From assembly GCF_900103035.1 (NCBI RefSeq), contig NZ_FMWO01000011.1:1-37250 (forward strand): a stretch of 37,250 nt of DNA, read 5' to 3'. This document shows, in pieces, positions 27,434 through 36,259 of this stretch. Every line of letters begins with the position of its first letter. The first letter of the stretch is position 1. The position numbers and the translations under genes were made by a program. This DNA comes from Nitrosomonas mobilis (GTDB lineage Bacteria > Pseudomonadota > Gammaproteobacteria > Burkholderiales > Nitrosomonadaceae). The notes below the pieces were generated by a model. The model saw nothing but the letters and a program-made list of their open reading frames with translations, made no database searches and had not been told where the DNA came from.

Positions 27434-27652
27434 ATGGGGAATTCCGTCACGACAACCATTATCCCAGTCAAAGGCATGACCTGTATGGGCTGTGTCAGTA
27501 GTGTCAAAACAGTTCTCGAAAGACTGCCCGGCGTCATCAAGGTTACTGTCACGCTCGAAGGCGCGCAGGCAACCGTTGAACATCAAACAGCTTCTTCCAG
27601 AATTGAAGATTTTAAATGTGCTATAGAAGAAGCGGGATTTGATATCTCCTGA
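27434..27652 (+). CDS. copZ: CopZ-like copper chaperone (HMA domain)
   Basis: A single heavy-metal-associated domain of 72 residues, with PVKGMTCMGCVSSVKTVLERLPG containing the CxxC copper site (written here in part), and the usual end IEDFKCAIEEAGFDI. I chose ATG 27434, which has GGAG nine bases upstream and leaves the typical CopZ length. ATG 27419 and a TTG at 27389 overlapping the copA stop are alternatives. Being directly behind copA, it probably passes Cu(I) to the pump; other divalent-metal HMA roles are less likely here. Confidence 0.87.
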   Translation: MGNSVTTTIIPVKGMTCMGCVSSVKTVLERLPGVIKVTVTLEGAQATVEHQTASSRIEDFKCAIEEAGFDIS

Positions 27653-27709
27653 GAATCTACAGGTCAGCACAAATCCTGTATCATCGTTTTTTCAATCAAA
27701 ACTTTATTT

Positions 27710-28687
27710 ATGAAAACCTTCTTTCTGGATTTTGAAAAAGGGATCGAGGAGTTCGAGGCCAAGATTGAGCAATTGCGTTATACCCAGGACAATTCCGCTC
27801 TGGATATTTCAGCTGAGATTGCGAAATTGCAGGCAAAAAGTCAGGGGCTGACCAAGAGTGTCTATGCCAAGCTGACACCCTGGCAAATTTCACAGGTTGC
27901 CCGACACCCTCAGCGACCTTACACCTTGGATTACATACAGCATTTATTTACCAATTTTGAAGAATTGCATGGTGATCGCTGTTTTGCCGATGATCCGGCA
28001 ATCGTTGGTGGATTGGCGTACTGCAATGGGCAAGCGGTGATGGTAATCGGTCATCAAAAGGGGCGTGATACCAAGGAAAAAATACATCGCAATTTTGGCA
28101 TGCCCAAACCCGAAGGTTATCGCAAAGCATTGCGATTAATGCGTCTGGCGGAAAAGTTCTCGATCCCCCTGATTACTTTTATCGATACGCCTGGCGCTTA
28201 TCCTGGCATTGATGCTGAAGAACGCGGACAATCGGAAGCAATTGGCAAAAATCTTTATGTCATGGCAGCACTGAAAATCCCAATCATTTGCATCATCATC
28301 GGGGAAGGGGGGTCAGGCGGGGCGCTAGCCATTGCTGTGGGAGACACCGTATTGATGCTGCAGCACTCCACCTATTCGGTCATCTCCCCAGAAGGTTGCG
28401 CTTCTATTTTATGGAAAAGCGCGGATAAAGCACCAGAAGCCGCTGAAATTCTTGGCATTACAGCAGACCGACTCAAGGAGATGGGCTTGATCGATGATAT
28501 TCTTCCAGAGCCCATCGGTGGCGCGCACCGTGATTACCCTGCCGCCATGCAATCTGTCAAACAGGCTCTACAGGAATCACTACGCAAACTGCAGGACATA
28601 CCCTTGGATTCTTTACTGCAAAGACGTTATGAGCGATTAATGGGTTATGGCAAGTTCAAGCTCAATCAACCCGAAAAATCTGATTGA
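27710..28687 (+). CDS. accA: Acetyl-CoA carboxylase carboxyltransferase subunit alpha
   Basis: AccA with AccD transfers carboxyl from biotin to acetyl-CoA, giving malonyl-CoA for fatty acid synthesis. The 325 residues (E. coli 319) begin with the typical [19 protein letters not shown], then [74 protein letters not shown] and [11 protein letters not shown] with the oxyanion glycines. The leader before the ATG is T/A-rich without a clear ribosome site. The 3' end overlaps tilS by 41 bases. accD is not in the window. Confidence 0.97.
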   Translation: MKTFFLDFEKGIEEFEAKIEQLRYTQDNSALDISAEIAKLQAKSQGLTKSVYAKLTPWQISQVARHPQRPYTLDYIQHLFTNFEELHGDRCFADDPAIVGGLAYCNGQAVMVIGHQKGRDTKEKIHRNFGMPKPEGYRKALRLMRLAEKFSIPLITFIDTPGAYPGIDAEERGQSEAIGKNLYVMAALKIPIICIIIGEGGSGGALAIAVGDTVLMLQHSTYSVISPEGCASILWKSADKAPEAAEILGITADRLKEMGLIDDILPEPIGGAHRDYPAAMQSVKQALQESLRKLQDIPLDSLLQRRYERLMGYGKFKLNQPEKSD

Positions 28688-30023
28688 GCTCCTACAACGC
28701 CATCTTCACTCGTTCGTCACGCCAGGTGATCGCCTCGCGCTAGCATTGAGCGGTGGCGTTGACTCCGTCGTGCTTCTGGATATACTGACCAGATTATCTA
28801 CTGTCATCGGATTTCATTTATCCGCAGTACATGTGAGTCACGGCATCAGTCAAAATGCAGATCAATGGAGCCATTTCTGTCAGAAATTATGTAAGGAATA
28901 CGCCATTTCCCTGTCCATCTTCCGGGTACAGGTTCACAAACAAGCGCAACAAAGTCTGGAAGCTGCTGCCCGAGATGCCCGTTATCAGGCATTTGCCCGT
29001 GTTGATACTGACTTTATTGTGCTGGCGCAACACCAGGATGATCAGGCCGAAACATTATTGCTGCAACTACTGCGCGGCGCGGGCATAAAGGGATTGAGTG
29101 CGATGCCCACCGTCAGGTTGTTGACAGGCACATCAATCAAGTTGCTGCGTCCTTTGCTGAACGTTCCGCGCGCTGCTCTATTGCATTATGCGCAAATCAA
29201 TAATTTGTCATGGGTAAATGACGAGAGCAACACCAACACTGATTTTGACCGAAATTATTTGCGTCATCAGGTTTTTCCAGTAATTGAAATACGCTACCCT
29301 GCCTACCGAAAAACCCTTTCTCGTGCCTGCCGTCATCTGGGAGAAGCCGAACAGCTGTTAGACGAATTAGCGCAAGCTGATAGTGCTCAGGCAATTAATC
29401 GCGATACTCTGTCACTGGAAAAACTATGCAGTCTCAACCCGGCTCGCGCAAAAAACCTGCTACGTTATTTCTTGGCGCAGAAAATGTCTTATTTACCGTC
29501 CACATCCAAAATGGACGAGCTTCTGCGCCAGTTATGTGCTATCACCTCCGACAACCATTTCTTGTTTCAGTTTGAGAACATTGAAATCCGTTGTTTTCGG
29601 GGAATAATTGAATGCTTACCAATAAAATTTACCACAGAAAAGCACTTTATTATTCCCTGGCAAGGCGAAAAGCAGCTATTTATCGAACCGCTGCAAGGAA
29701 CGCTGGTATTTACAAAAAAATCGGGAACCGGTATTGATTTACAGAAACTGTCCAGACAAACTGTTACGATTCGATCTCGAACTGGCGGAGAAAAATTTCA
29801 GCTGAATACTGCACGACCACAGCGTAGCTTAAAAAAGATTTTTCAGGAAGCCGCGCTTCCACCATGGAAACGTAACACGTTGCCATTACTGTTTTGTGCA
29901 GACACCCTGATCTGGGTAGCTGGAATCGGTGTTGATTGTCATTTTCAGGCCCCGCCGGACGCACCTGGACTGGAAGTTACCTGGTTACCAAACACACTTC
30001 CATTCAATTTACTCAATACATAA
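28647..30023 (+). CDS. tilS: tRNA(Ile)-lysidine synthetase
   Basis: TilS converts the CAU anticodon C34 of tRNA-Ile2 to lysidine, making it read AUA. The N-terminal PP-loop ATPase motif [16 protein letters not shown] is followed by [44 protein letters not shown] and [17 protein letters not shown]. The C-terminal substrate domain ends with RTGGEKFQL...[13 protein letters not shown]. Length is 458 (E. coli 432). The start at 28647 lies 41 bases inside accA, and the stop is 4 bases before rfbB. accA next to tilS is a known bacterial arrangement. Confidence 0.94.
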   Translation: MASSSSINPKNLIELLQRHLHSFVTPGDRLALALSGGVDSVVLLDILTRLSTVIGFHLSAVHVSHGISQNADQWSHFCQKLCKEYAISLSIFRVQVHKQAQQSLEAAARDARYQAFARVDTDFIVLAQHQDDQAETLLLQLLRGAGIKGLSAMPTVRLLTGTSIKLLRPLLNVPRAALLHYAQINNLSWVNDESNTNTDFDRNYLRHQVFPVIEIRYPAYRKTLSRACRHLGEAEQLLDELAQADSAQAINRDTLSLEKLCSLNPARAKNLLRYFLAQKMSYLPSTSKMDELLRQLCAITSDNHFLFQFENIEIRCFRGIIECLPIKFTTEKHFIIPWQGEKQLFIEPLQGTLVFTKKSGTGIDLQKLSRQTVTIRSRTGGEKFQLNTARPQRSLKKIFQEAALPPWKRNTLPLLFCADTLIWVAGIGVDCHFQAPPDAPGLEVTWLPNTLPFNLLNT

Positions 30024-30027
30024 CGCT

Positions 30028-31086
30028 ATGATTCTAATTACAGGCGGCGCCGGTTTTATTGGTTCCAATTTTGTACTGGAATGGGTTGGCCAATCGGATG
30101 AGCCCATCGTTAATATCGATAAGCTCACCTATGCAGGTAATCTGCAGAATCTTTCCTTGTTGGAAAGAAATACACAGCATATTTTTGTATGCGCAGACAT
30201 TTGCAACAGCGATGAAATGAGCAAAATTTTTGCTCATCATCAACCTCGCGCAGTCATTCACATGGCAGCAGAAAGCCACGTGGATCGTTCCATCCATGGC
30301 CCGGAGGATTTTATCCAGACCAATATCACCGGGACCTTTCGCTTGCTGGAAACGGCCAGACATTACTGGCGAAGCTTGCCGGAAGAGCTGAGATTGGCTT
30401 TTCGTTTCCTGCACGTATCAACAGATGAAGTCTTCGGCACATTGTCCGCCGATGAGTCCGCTTTTACCGAGAAACACTGTTTCCGCCCGAATAGTCCCTA
30501 TTCCGCCAGCAAGGCTGCAAGCGACTGCCTGGTGCGTGCTTATCACCATACTTATGGGCTACCAACACTGACCACCCATTGTTCCAATAACTATGGCGCA
30601 TACCAGTTTCCTGAAAAGTTGATTCCGTTAATGATTACCAATGCGCTTTCCGGAAAGCCGCTGCCAGTTTACGGTGATGGCCAGCAAATCCGTGACTGGC
30701 TATACGTCAACGATCATTGCAGCGCCATTCGTTGTGTGCTGGAAAAGGGCCGACCTGGCGAGACCTACAACATCGGCGGCCGGAACGAAAAACTCAATCT
30801 GGAAATCGTGCATACCATCTGCGATATCTTACAGAGAGAACACCCGGTTAATTACGATTATCGTAACCTGATCACCTACGTCGCTGACCGCCCCGGACAT
30901 GATCGTCGTTATGCTGTTGACTCGCACAAAATTCATCATGAATTGGGCTGGGAACCTGCCGAGACCTTCGCAACCGGCATCGGAAAAACCGTGCAATGGT
31001 ATCTACAGAATCAGGAATGGTGTCGAAATGTCCAATCCGGCGAATACCGAAAATGGGTTGAAACCAACTACATTGGCCGCATCTAG
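30028..31086 (+). CDS. rfbB: dTDP-glucose 4,6-dehydratase
   Basis: Also rmlB. It makes dTDP-4-keto-6-deoxyglucose, the second step towards dTDP-L-rhamnose. This extended short-chain dehydrogenase has the NAD site GGAGFIG (6-12), the dehydratase triad region STDEVFG with Thr132, Asp133 and Glu134, and YSASK with Tyr158 and Lys162, plus the family blocks [12 protein letters not shown] and [15 protein letters not shown]. Length is 352. I start at ATG 30028, right at the NAD-binding strand; the longer frame to 29929 runs inside tilS. Its stop overlaps the rfbD GTG start. Confidence 0.96.
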   Translation: MILITGGAGFIGSNFVLEWVGQSDEPIVNIDKLTYAGNLQNLSLLERNTQHIFVCADICNSDEMSKIFAHHQPRAVIHMAAESHVDRSIHGPEDFIQTNITGTFRLLETARHYWRSLPEELRLAFRFLHVSTDEVFGTLSADESAFTEKHCFRPNSPYSASKAASDCLVRAYHHTYGLPTLTTHCSNNYGAYQFPEKLIPLMITNALSGKPLPVYGDGQQIRDWLYVNDHCSAIRCVLEKGRPGETYNIGGRNEKLNLEIVHTICDILQREHPVNYDYRNLITYVADRPGHDRRYAVDSHKIHHELGWEPAETFATGIGKTVQWYLQNQEWCRNVQSGEYRKWVETNYIGRI

Positions 31087-32000
31087 TGAAGATCTTGCTG
31101 CTCGGAAAAAATGGTCAGGTTGGCTGGGAATTACAGCGTAGCCTGGCGCCACTAGGTGAACTGATCGCGCTCGACCGGCATGATCTACAATATTGTGGTG
31201 ATCTTGCGGATCAGGTTGGCATCGTACGTACACTCCAGGCCATCCGGCCAACCGTCATCGTTAATGCCGCCGCCTATACTGCAGTGGACAAGGCAGAAAA
31301 TGACGTTGAAGCGGCTCTTTCCACCAATGCACAAGCACCTGGTTTGCTGGCAAGTCAGGCCAGAAAAATCGGTGCTTGTCTGGTTCATTATTCGACTGAT
31401 TACGTCTTTGATGGCAGCGGTAACCATCCCTGGCGGGAATCCGACGTAACCGCGCCACTCAACGTTTATGGCCGCAGCAAGCTAGAAGGAGAAGCTGCTA
31501 TTATTGAATCAGGCTGTAACCATCTGATCTTGCGCACCAGCTGGGTTTATGGCGCAATGGGGCAGAATTTTGCAAAAACTATCCTGCGGCTGGCACAGGA
31601 ACGCGAGCAACTGACTATTATCAATGACCAGTTTGGCGCACCCACTGGTGCGGAACTGCTGGCTGATATTACTGCGCAGATCATTCCCAAATTACTGATA
31701 AATCCTGAATTATCAGGCATGTATCACGTTAGCTCGCAAGGCGAAGCAACTTGGTATGCCTATGCGAAGCTTATACTGGCTTTTGCGCGTGAAAAGCAAA
31801 TTCCAATCAAAGTCAGTTCAGAAAGTATGGTTCCGGTAGCCACCAAAGATTTTGCTACAGCAGCGATTCGGCCACTTAATTCACGACTTAGCACTGAAAA
31901 ATTTCGCGATACTTTTCAGTTATATCTGCCGCCCTGGCAAAATGGTGTCATTCGCATGCTCACCGAATTGATCGCCTTGCGGAATCCATCAAAAAATTGA
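31086..32000 (+). CDS. rfbD: dTDP-4-dehydrorhamnose reductase
   Basis: Also rmlD. It reduces dTDP-4-keto-L-rhamnose to dTDP-L-rhamnose. The 304 residues (E. coli 299) show the NADPH site LLGKNGQVGWEL, VNAAAYTAVDKAE, STDYVFDG (Ser103-Asp105) and YGRSKLEGE with Tyr128 and Lys132. The start is GTG at 31086, sharing a base with the rfbB stop. The genes for the first and third steps (rfbA and rfbC) are not here, so they must lie elsewhere if the pathway is complete. The stop is one base from the stop of the convergent peptidase gene. Confidence 0.95.
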   Translation: MKILLLGKNGQVGWELQRSLAPLGELIALDRHDLQYCGDLADQVGIVRTLQAIRPTVIVNAAAYTAVDKAENDVEAALSTNAQAPGLLASQARKIGACLVHYSTDYVFDGSGNHPWRESDVTAPLNVYGRSKLEGEAAIIESGCNHLILRTSWVYGAMGQNFAKTILRLAQEREQLTIINDQFGAPTGAELLADITAQIIPKLLINPELSGMYHVSSQGEATWYAYAKLILAFAREKQIPIKVSSESMVPVATKDFATAAIRPLNSRLSTEKFRDTFQLYLPPWQNGVIRMLTELIALRNPSKN

Positions 32001-32001
32001 A

Positions 32002-32955
32002 CTATCGTAGTTGCAGGCTGGATTCAAGCCCGATCAACACGCTGGCCACGACCTGGCCAAACCGCTTCGCGAAACGGTCAACCAGCCCTTCTTGCGAGGT
32101 AAAATCGACAATACGGTCTGCTTGAATGATTTCTCGCGCAACATAGTCAACATCTCCCAGCGCATCAGTTAATCCCAGTGCAATACTCTGCTCACCCGTC
32201 CAGACGATTCCACTGAAAATTTGTGGGTCATCCTGCAAACGATCACCACGCCCCTTTTGTACGACATTAATGAATTGCTGATGGATCTCCGTGAGCATCC
32301 TGGTGGCATGTTGACGCTGCTTCGGACTAGCAGGCGAGAATGGATCAAGAAAACCTTTATTCTCGCCCGCAGCTAGCAAGCGGCGTTCCACGCCCAGTTT
32401 TTCAAGTGTGCCAGTAAAACCGAAGCCATTCATAATGACCCCAATTGAACCTACCACACTCGCCTTATCTACAAAGATTTTATCTGCGGCTACCGCAATG
32501 TAATAACCGCCAGACGCACAGATATCCTCGACAACCGCATAAAAAGGAATATCTGGATGTTGCGCCCGCAGCCGGTGTATTTCATCATTAATGGCACCCG
32601 CCTGAACTGGGCTTCCACCAGGACTATTGATGCGCAGAATTACTCCGGCAGTGTTGCGGTGCCTGAATGCATTTTTTAACCCTGCCTTGATATTCTCCGC
32701 GCTGCTTAATCCTTCAGCAGAGATTTCCCCCCGCAGGTCAACCAACGCCGTATGCTTGTCGGATACACTCACCGCATCCGAGTCAAACCAGCCCAATGCC
32801 CAGAAAAACAGAATAAATAGGTAGGAGAACGTCAATAAGCGAAAAAATATACTCCAGTTACGAGCTCTTCTCTGCTCCTGTAGAGAAGTAAAAATCAGTT
32901 TCTCCAGCAATTCCTTTTCCCACCTGTCTTTTTTGTCAGTTTCTATTTCGGTCAT
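32002..32955 (-). CDS. sppA: Signal peptide peptidase SppA, 36K type (peptidase S49)
   Basis: SppA degrades signal peptides left in the membrane. The 317 residues have one N-terminal membrane helix (about 36-56) and a single S49 domain: INSPGGSPVQAG, then CASGGYYIA with the nucleophile Ser148, SVVGSIGVIM, and GENKGFLDPFSP with the general base Lys200. The 52-residue spacing of Ser and Lys equals that of Bacillus SppA (Ser147/Lys199), and the length is half that of the two-domain E. coli protein. It converges with rfbD. Confidence 0.92.
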   Translation of the reverse strand: MTEIETDKKDRWEKELLEKLIFTSLQEQRRARNWSIFFRLLTFSYLFILFFWALGWFDSDAVSVSDKHTALVDLRGEISAEGLSSAENIKAGLKNAFRHRNTAGVILRINSPGGSPVQAGAINDEIHRLRAQHPDIPFYAVVEDICASGGYYIAVAADKIFVDKASVVGSIGVIMNGFGFTGTLEKLGVERRLLAAGENKGFLDPFSPASPKQRQHATRMLTEIHQQFINVVQKGRGDRLQDDPQIFSGIVWTGEQSIALGLTDALGDVDYVAREIIQADRIVDFTSQEGLVDRFAKRFGQVVASVLIGLESSLQLR

Positions 32956-33009
32956 AACAACCTGATCACAATCCAGTTAGTTTTAATACAAAGAAATAAA
33001 AATTTTCGC

Positions 33010-33657
33010 TCAACGCGATTCGGTTACATAAATCTCGACACGCCGATTCATGGCGCGACTGGCCGAGGTGTTATTCGGTGCAACTGGTTCATAGGAACCA
33101 CGTCCATCAATCTGGATACGTTGGTAAGGCACTCCCCTGCTGGCCAGATAATCACGCGTACTGGCTGCACGATTAACTGAAAGGGGGTTGTTGATCGCAT
33201 CACTGCCGGTATTATCAGTATGACCAATAATCGTTACCTGCGTACCGGGGTTATTTTGTAAGCTGATTGCAAAGCTGTCGAGTATTGGGAAAAAGCCGGA
33301 CTTGATACGCGCACTGCCGGTATCAAATGAAATATCACTTGGAATATTCAGCATCAGACGGTTATCCGTCGTTTGTGTCACCGATACCCCGGTACCTGCT
33401 GTGGCAGCTTCCATCTGTCGTCTCTGCTCCTCCATGCGTTGCGACCACAAATAACCAGCACCTGCTCCTACGGCGGCACCAGCACCCGCTCCGATAGCCG
33501 CACCCTTACCTCCGCCAGCAAGCGCACCAATTGCCGCGCCCGTTGCCGCGCCAATCAAAGAACCTTGCCCTGAACTCCGCTGCGTTGCCGACATATCCGC
33601 ACAACTGCTTATAGATAATGCCGCTATAATCGCAATGGCTATTTTGCCTATATGCAT
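33010..33657 (-). CDS. OmpA-family lipoprotein with glycine zipper (YiaD-like)
   Basis: This outer membrane lipoprotein probably binds peptidoglycan. The signal peptide ends in a lipobox SISSC (Cys19). A glycine/alanine-rich zipper follows (GSLIGAATGAAIGALAGG and a second similar run, about 32-70), then an OmpA C-terminal domain with IGHTDNTGSDAINNPLS, NRAASTRDYLASRGV and the final NRRVEIYV, where the Asp and Arg that hold diaminopimelate are present. AAGGAG stands 6 bases before the ATG, and a good promoter lies at 33691-33720. Length is 215. Confidence 0.92.
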   Translation of the reverse strand: MHIGKIAIAIIAALSISSCADMSATQRSSGQGSLIGAATGAAIGALAGGGKGAAIGAGAGAAVGAGAGYLWSQRMEEQRRQMEAATAGTGVSVTQTTDNRLMLNIPSDISFDTGSARIKSGFFPILDSFAISLQNNPGTQVTIIGHTDNTGSDAINNPLSVNRAASTRDYLASRGVPYQRIQIDGRGSYEPVAPNNTSASRAMNRRVEIYVTESR

Positions 33658-33690
33658 GACACACTCCTTTATTATTGTTTACGAAAAAGC

Positions 33691-33720
33691 ACTATAACAG
33701 AACTCTTTAAATTCCTGCAA
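33691..33720 (-). promoter_or_regulatory. Sigma-70 promoter of the OmpA-type lipoprotein gene
   Basis: On the minus strand TTGCAG (33715-33720) and TATAGT (33691-33696) are 18 bases apart; TTATAG at 17 bases is the alternative register. The -10 box is 33 bases upstream of the start codon, next to a strong ribosome site, so the gene probably has its own transcript. Confidence 0.6.
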
Positions 33721-33744
33721 TTGAGGCGTTAAGGCGTCTACCGG

Positions 33745-34686
33745 TCATAACAATGGATGGCTAGCCGGTACGATATCAGTCACCGTAAACAACGCTACTC
33801 CCAGCAGCAGCAATAATGCTCCGCCGAGCAGCATCAATCCCGCGCCAAAGAATCGTATCAGTGCATAGCTTCTACCATTCCGCCCTGTCATCCACTTCAG
33901 CAATCTCGTTCTACACAAAACAGTCACCACCGCCAGCAGCGCAACTGCAAGCCCAGTGCCTACGCCCATGGCAAACGTGGCCATGATTCCAAAAATATAG
34001 ACATTGACGACATAAGCATACATTAATACTAGTACGGCACCCGTACATGGCCGCAGCCCCATTGATAGCACGACCAGTCCACGCTGTTTCTTATCGTGTG
34101 CTGTTTCAGGCACATAATGATGTTGACAGTCACACGCATGGTCGCTTCCAGGCACCAAATGCTGATGCAGGCGCTTCAATTTCAATAAACGCAGGGTATG
34201 CATATTCCGTAAAGCGCGCAGACAAATCATTCCTCCCAATAAAACAATCAGGATATAACTGGCAAGCTCAAGATTATGGCTATACTTTCTAGCACTGCCA
34301 ATAGACAGATCAAGCAATTGCGCCGTTACCGTCACCAGCACAATTGCTACAACCGCCTGCAGAAGCGCTGCCAGGAAGGACAGTTTGATGCCATGCGATA
34401 TCTGCTCCTGATTCTGTGTTCCCAAATAACTTACGATAATTGCCTTGCCATGTCCTGGACCCACCGCGTGAAAAATACCATAAAGAAAGCTGACCAGAAT
34501 CAATCCAGAGCCATATTGCCACGGTGAATTTCCCACCTGCGAAACATGTTCCGTCAGCACAACATGCAGCTGTTTCTGCAGCGTAGCAATTGCTGCCAGC
34601 AGGGTTGCCCAGGGAATCAGGAAAATGACAAGCAATACACCCAAACAGAATGCCGCCACCAACCATAAGCTTTTATTTCTAATCAT
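33745..34686 (-). CDS. NicO/RcnA-family metal transporter (ZevB-like)
   Basis: This is a membrane transporter of the nickel/cobalt NicO superfamily. The 313 residues form about six to seven spans with the metal motif GIFHAVGPGHGKAI, a His-rich cytoplasmic loop (HQHLVPGSDHACDCQHHYV) that could bind metal, and GLRPCTGAVLVLMYA. Its gene follows a DUF1007 gene after 13 bases. The same pair in Haemophilus influenzae, ZevAB, is linked to zinc use, so zinc is my first guess, with nickel or cobalt as alternatives. Import or export cannot be decided from sequence. Confidence 0.86.
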   Translation of the reverse strand: MIRNKSLWLVAAFCLGVLLVIFLIPWATLLAAIATLQKQLHVVLTEHVSQVGNSPWQYGSGLILVSFLYGIFHAVGPGHGKAIIVSYLGTQNQEQISHGIKLSFLAALLQAVVAIVLVTVTAQLLDLSIGSARKYSHNLELASYILIVLLGGMICLRALRNMHTLRLLKLKRLHQHLVPGSDHACDCQHHYVPETAHDKKQRGLVVLSMGLRPCTGAVLVLMYAYVVNVYIFGIMATFAMGVGTGLAVALLAVVTVLCRTRLLKWMTGRNGRSYALIRFFGAGLMLLGGALLLLLGVALFTVTDIVPASHPLL

Positions 34687-34699
34687 CAGAAATATGGAT

Positions 34700-35359
34700 T
34701 CAAGACTGCGGCTCGCACCTGATTACAATCTTTTCGGCAAACGCCTCCCCCAGACCATCGGTATCACGCTGCGTCCGATCCAGTGAAAACGCATAGGCAA
34801 TCAACTCTTCCTGAATCTCAGGCATTCTGATCTGCTTGCTGCATTGCCATCCAGTGGGATGGCGAATTTCTATATTACTCACGCTTTCATGACTGTAAGC
34901 TATGTAATAAGTGGGATCAAAAACCAACCAGATCAGCTCGTTACCCTTCAAGAGCAAATGTGGGTTGAGCTGAAAATGCATACTCAGCTCAAGAAATTCT
35001 TGCTCACCATCCTTGACCACCTGTAATCGATAACGATCAGGTATCGGTAAAGCCATATCGCGGTCACCAATCGAGAGCACCGAGAAATAACCATAGGACT
35101 TCAGATTCGTCACCATACGACGCGCTTCCAGCTCAAGTGCCTTGGGCAACGGCTGCTGCCAGTCATTTGCCAATTCTGCAATCAGGATGGCAGAATAAAA
35201 AAAATCAAACCGCCAGACCTGGCTGGCGGTCACCAGGTGGCCACTGTCATTCAACTCGAATTCGCTACGAACAGTCACCCAGTTATGGGGATGGGCATTA
35301 CAAACCTGAATTGTGGTCAATAAAAAATACAAGCATCCAAGCAAGAGTTTTAGTGACAA
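34700..35359 (-). CDS. DUF1007 periplasmic protein (ZevA-like)
   Basis: A 219-residue exported protein. A signal peptide (LKLLLGCLYFLLTTIQVCNA) is followed at the mature start by HPHNWVTV, the conserved His pair of DUF1007 that probably binds metal, then YSAILIAELANDW and a beta-rich body with YYIAYSHES. The start is TTG at 35359 with AGGA nine bases upstream. It is the first gene of a two-gene unit with the NicO-type transporter, so it likely hands metal to that protein (inference). Confidence 0.85.
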   Translation of the reverse strand: MSLKLLLGCLYFLLTTIQVCNAHPHNWVTVRSEFELNDSGHLVTASQVWRFDFFYSAILIAELANDWQQPLPKALELEARRMVTNLKSYGYFSVLSIGDRDMALPIPDRYRLQVVKDGEQEFLELSMHFQLNPHLLLKGNELIWLVFDPTYYIAYSHESVSNIEIRHPTGWQCSKQIRMPEIQEELIAYAFSLDRTQRDTDGLGEAFAEKIVIRCEPQS

Positions 35360-35455
35360 GTAGAAAATTCCTAAAAACGATTAACGCAATTCATTATCCA
35401 TTATATTGATCAAGCGATTTCTAGTTTGCTTGTATGCAGGTTAACGGTCTGCCGA

Positions 35456-36259
35456 TTAATTTTTGCTACGGACAGCGGCAACAAGTGCCCTGGTTTCTGT
35501 AAACAGCTCCGGATAATCACGCATGCATAATGAACGCTCCTGCCTGATACGCTCCTCATTATCATTCAGATTGGATTCGTCAAGCTCAAAACCAAACTGC
35601 GAAAGAAATCCATCCATGCTACCATCAGCTGTCAACGCTAATGGTGTTGATATATTTAATATTCTAGCCAACACGATATCGCCAAGCGCTTTTTTGAAAT
35701 GACCGGCCTCCCAATACCAATTAGTAGCTGATTCACGATCACCCAATGATGGAATACGTTCACAGTTATAACGCGAATAACCACTAAAATCGTATAATTT
35801 GATGTTGATGTGAGAATGGCGTTTTCGTGCCACAGAAATTTCATTGATCAGCAACCGCTTCCATTCTGCAAATATGGGCCACAATCCAGTTTCTTCGAAA
35901 AGCGCAAGTATTTGGGAATGATAGGGATAGATGATCAGGTTTATAGTTCCGTTAGATGGCGCGGTAATATCAAAGATGACGCGTAGTGAATCAAAATCAT
36001 TTAGAGAAATCGAGCCATTTGCTTTTCTAAGATAGACTTCCGCATTTTCCTGCGCTCGCTGTTGAAACAATTTATTATATCCGGCGGAGCGTGCTATTGG
36101 TTTATATTGATTGAGCGGATTAAAACCCTTGGCTGTCATGGTAGGGGCTTCCACGTCCCGTTGGATAAGAATAGTACGAATCGCATCTGCAACAGATGCT
36201 AGTGAAAACAATACATCAAATTTCCAGAACCATCTATCAGAAATTTCCCTGAAATTTAA
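35456..36259 (-). pseudogene. 5'-truncated gene of unknown function, cut by an IS element
   Basis: The frame is open from the TAA at 35456 back to about 36313, yet the only possible start in it is a TTG at 36210 in the middle of sequence that reads as protein on both sides (ALNFREISDRWFWKFD upstream, LFSLASVADAIRTIL downstream). The N-terminal part therefore appears lost at the boundary with the IS1595-type element. About 268 C-terminal residues remain, with GFNPLNQY, NLIIYPYHSQILALFEETGLW, YDFSGYSRYN and NWYWEAGHFKKALGD. The late EAGH box and YPYH segment resemble the end of SGNH-hydrolase-like envelope proteins, but that is a weak guess. I do not recognise a named family. Confidence 0.65.

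Noticed and set aside
27658..27692. Possible terminator after the CopZ-like gene
   Set aside because: TACAGG and CCTGTA can pair and TTTTTT follows, but the stem has only 6 pairs, the loop is 11 bases and six bases separate the stem from the T-run.
33415..33560. Repetitive GC-rich stretch suggestive of a DNA repeat
   Set aside because: It is the coding sequence of the glycine zipper in the OmpA-type lipoprotein; the repetition is at protein level.
35417..35432. 15-base match TTTCTAGTTTGCTTG shared with about 19485-19499
   Set aside because: One 15-base match is about what chance gives in a 37 kb window, and the flanks do not match.
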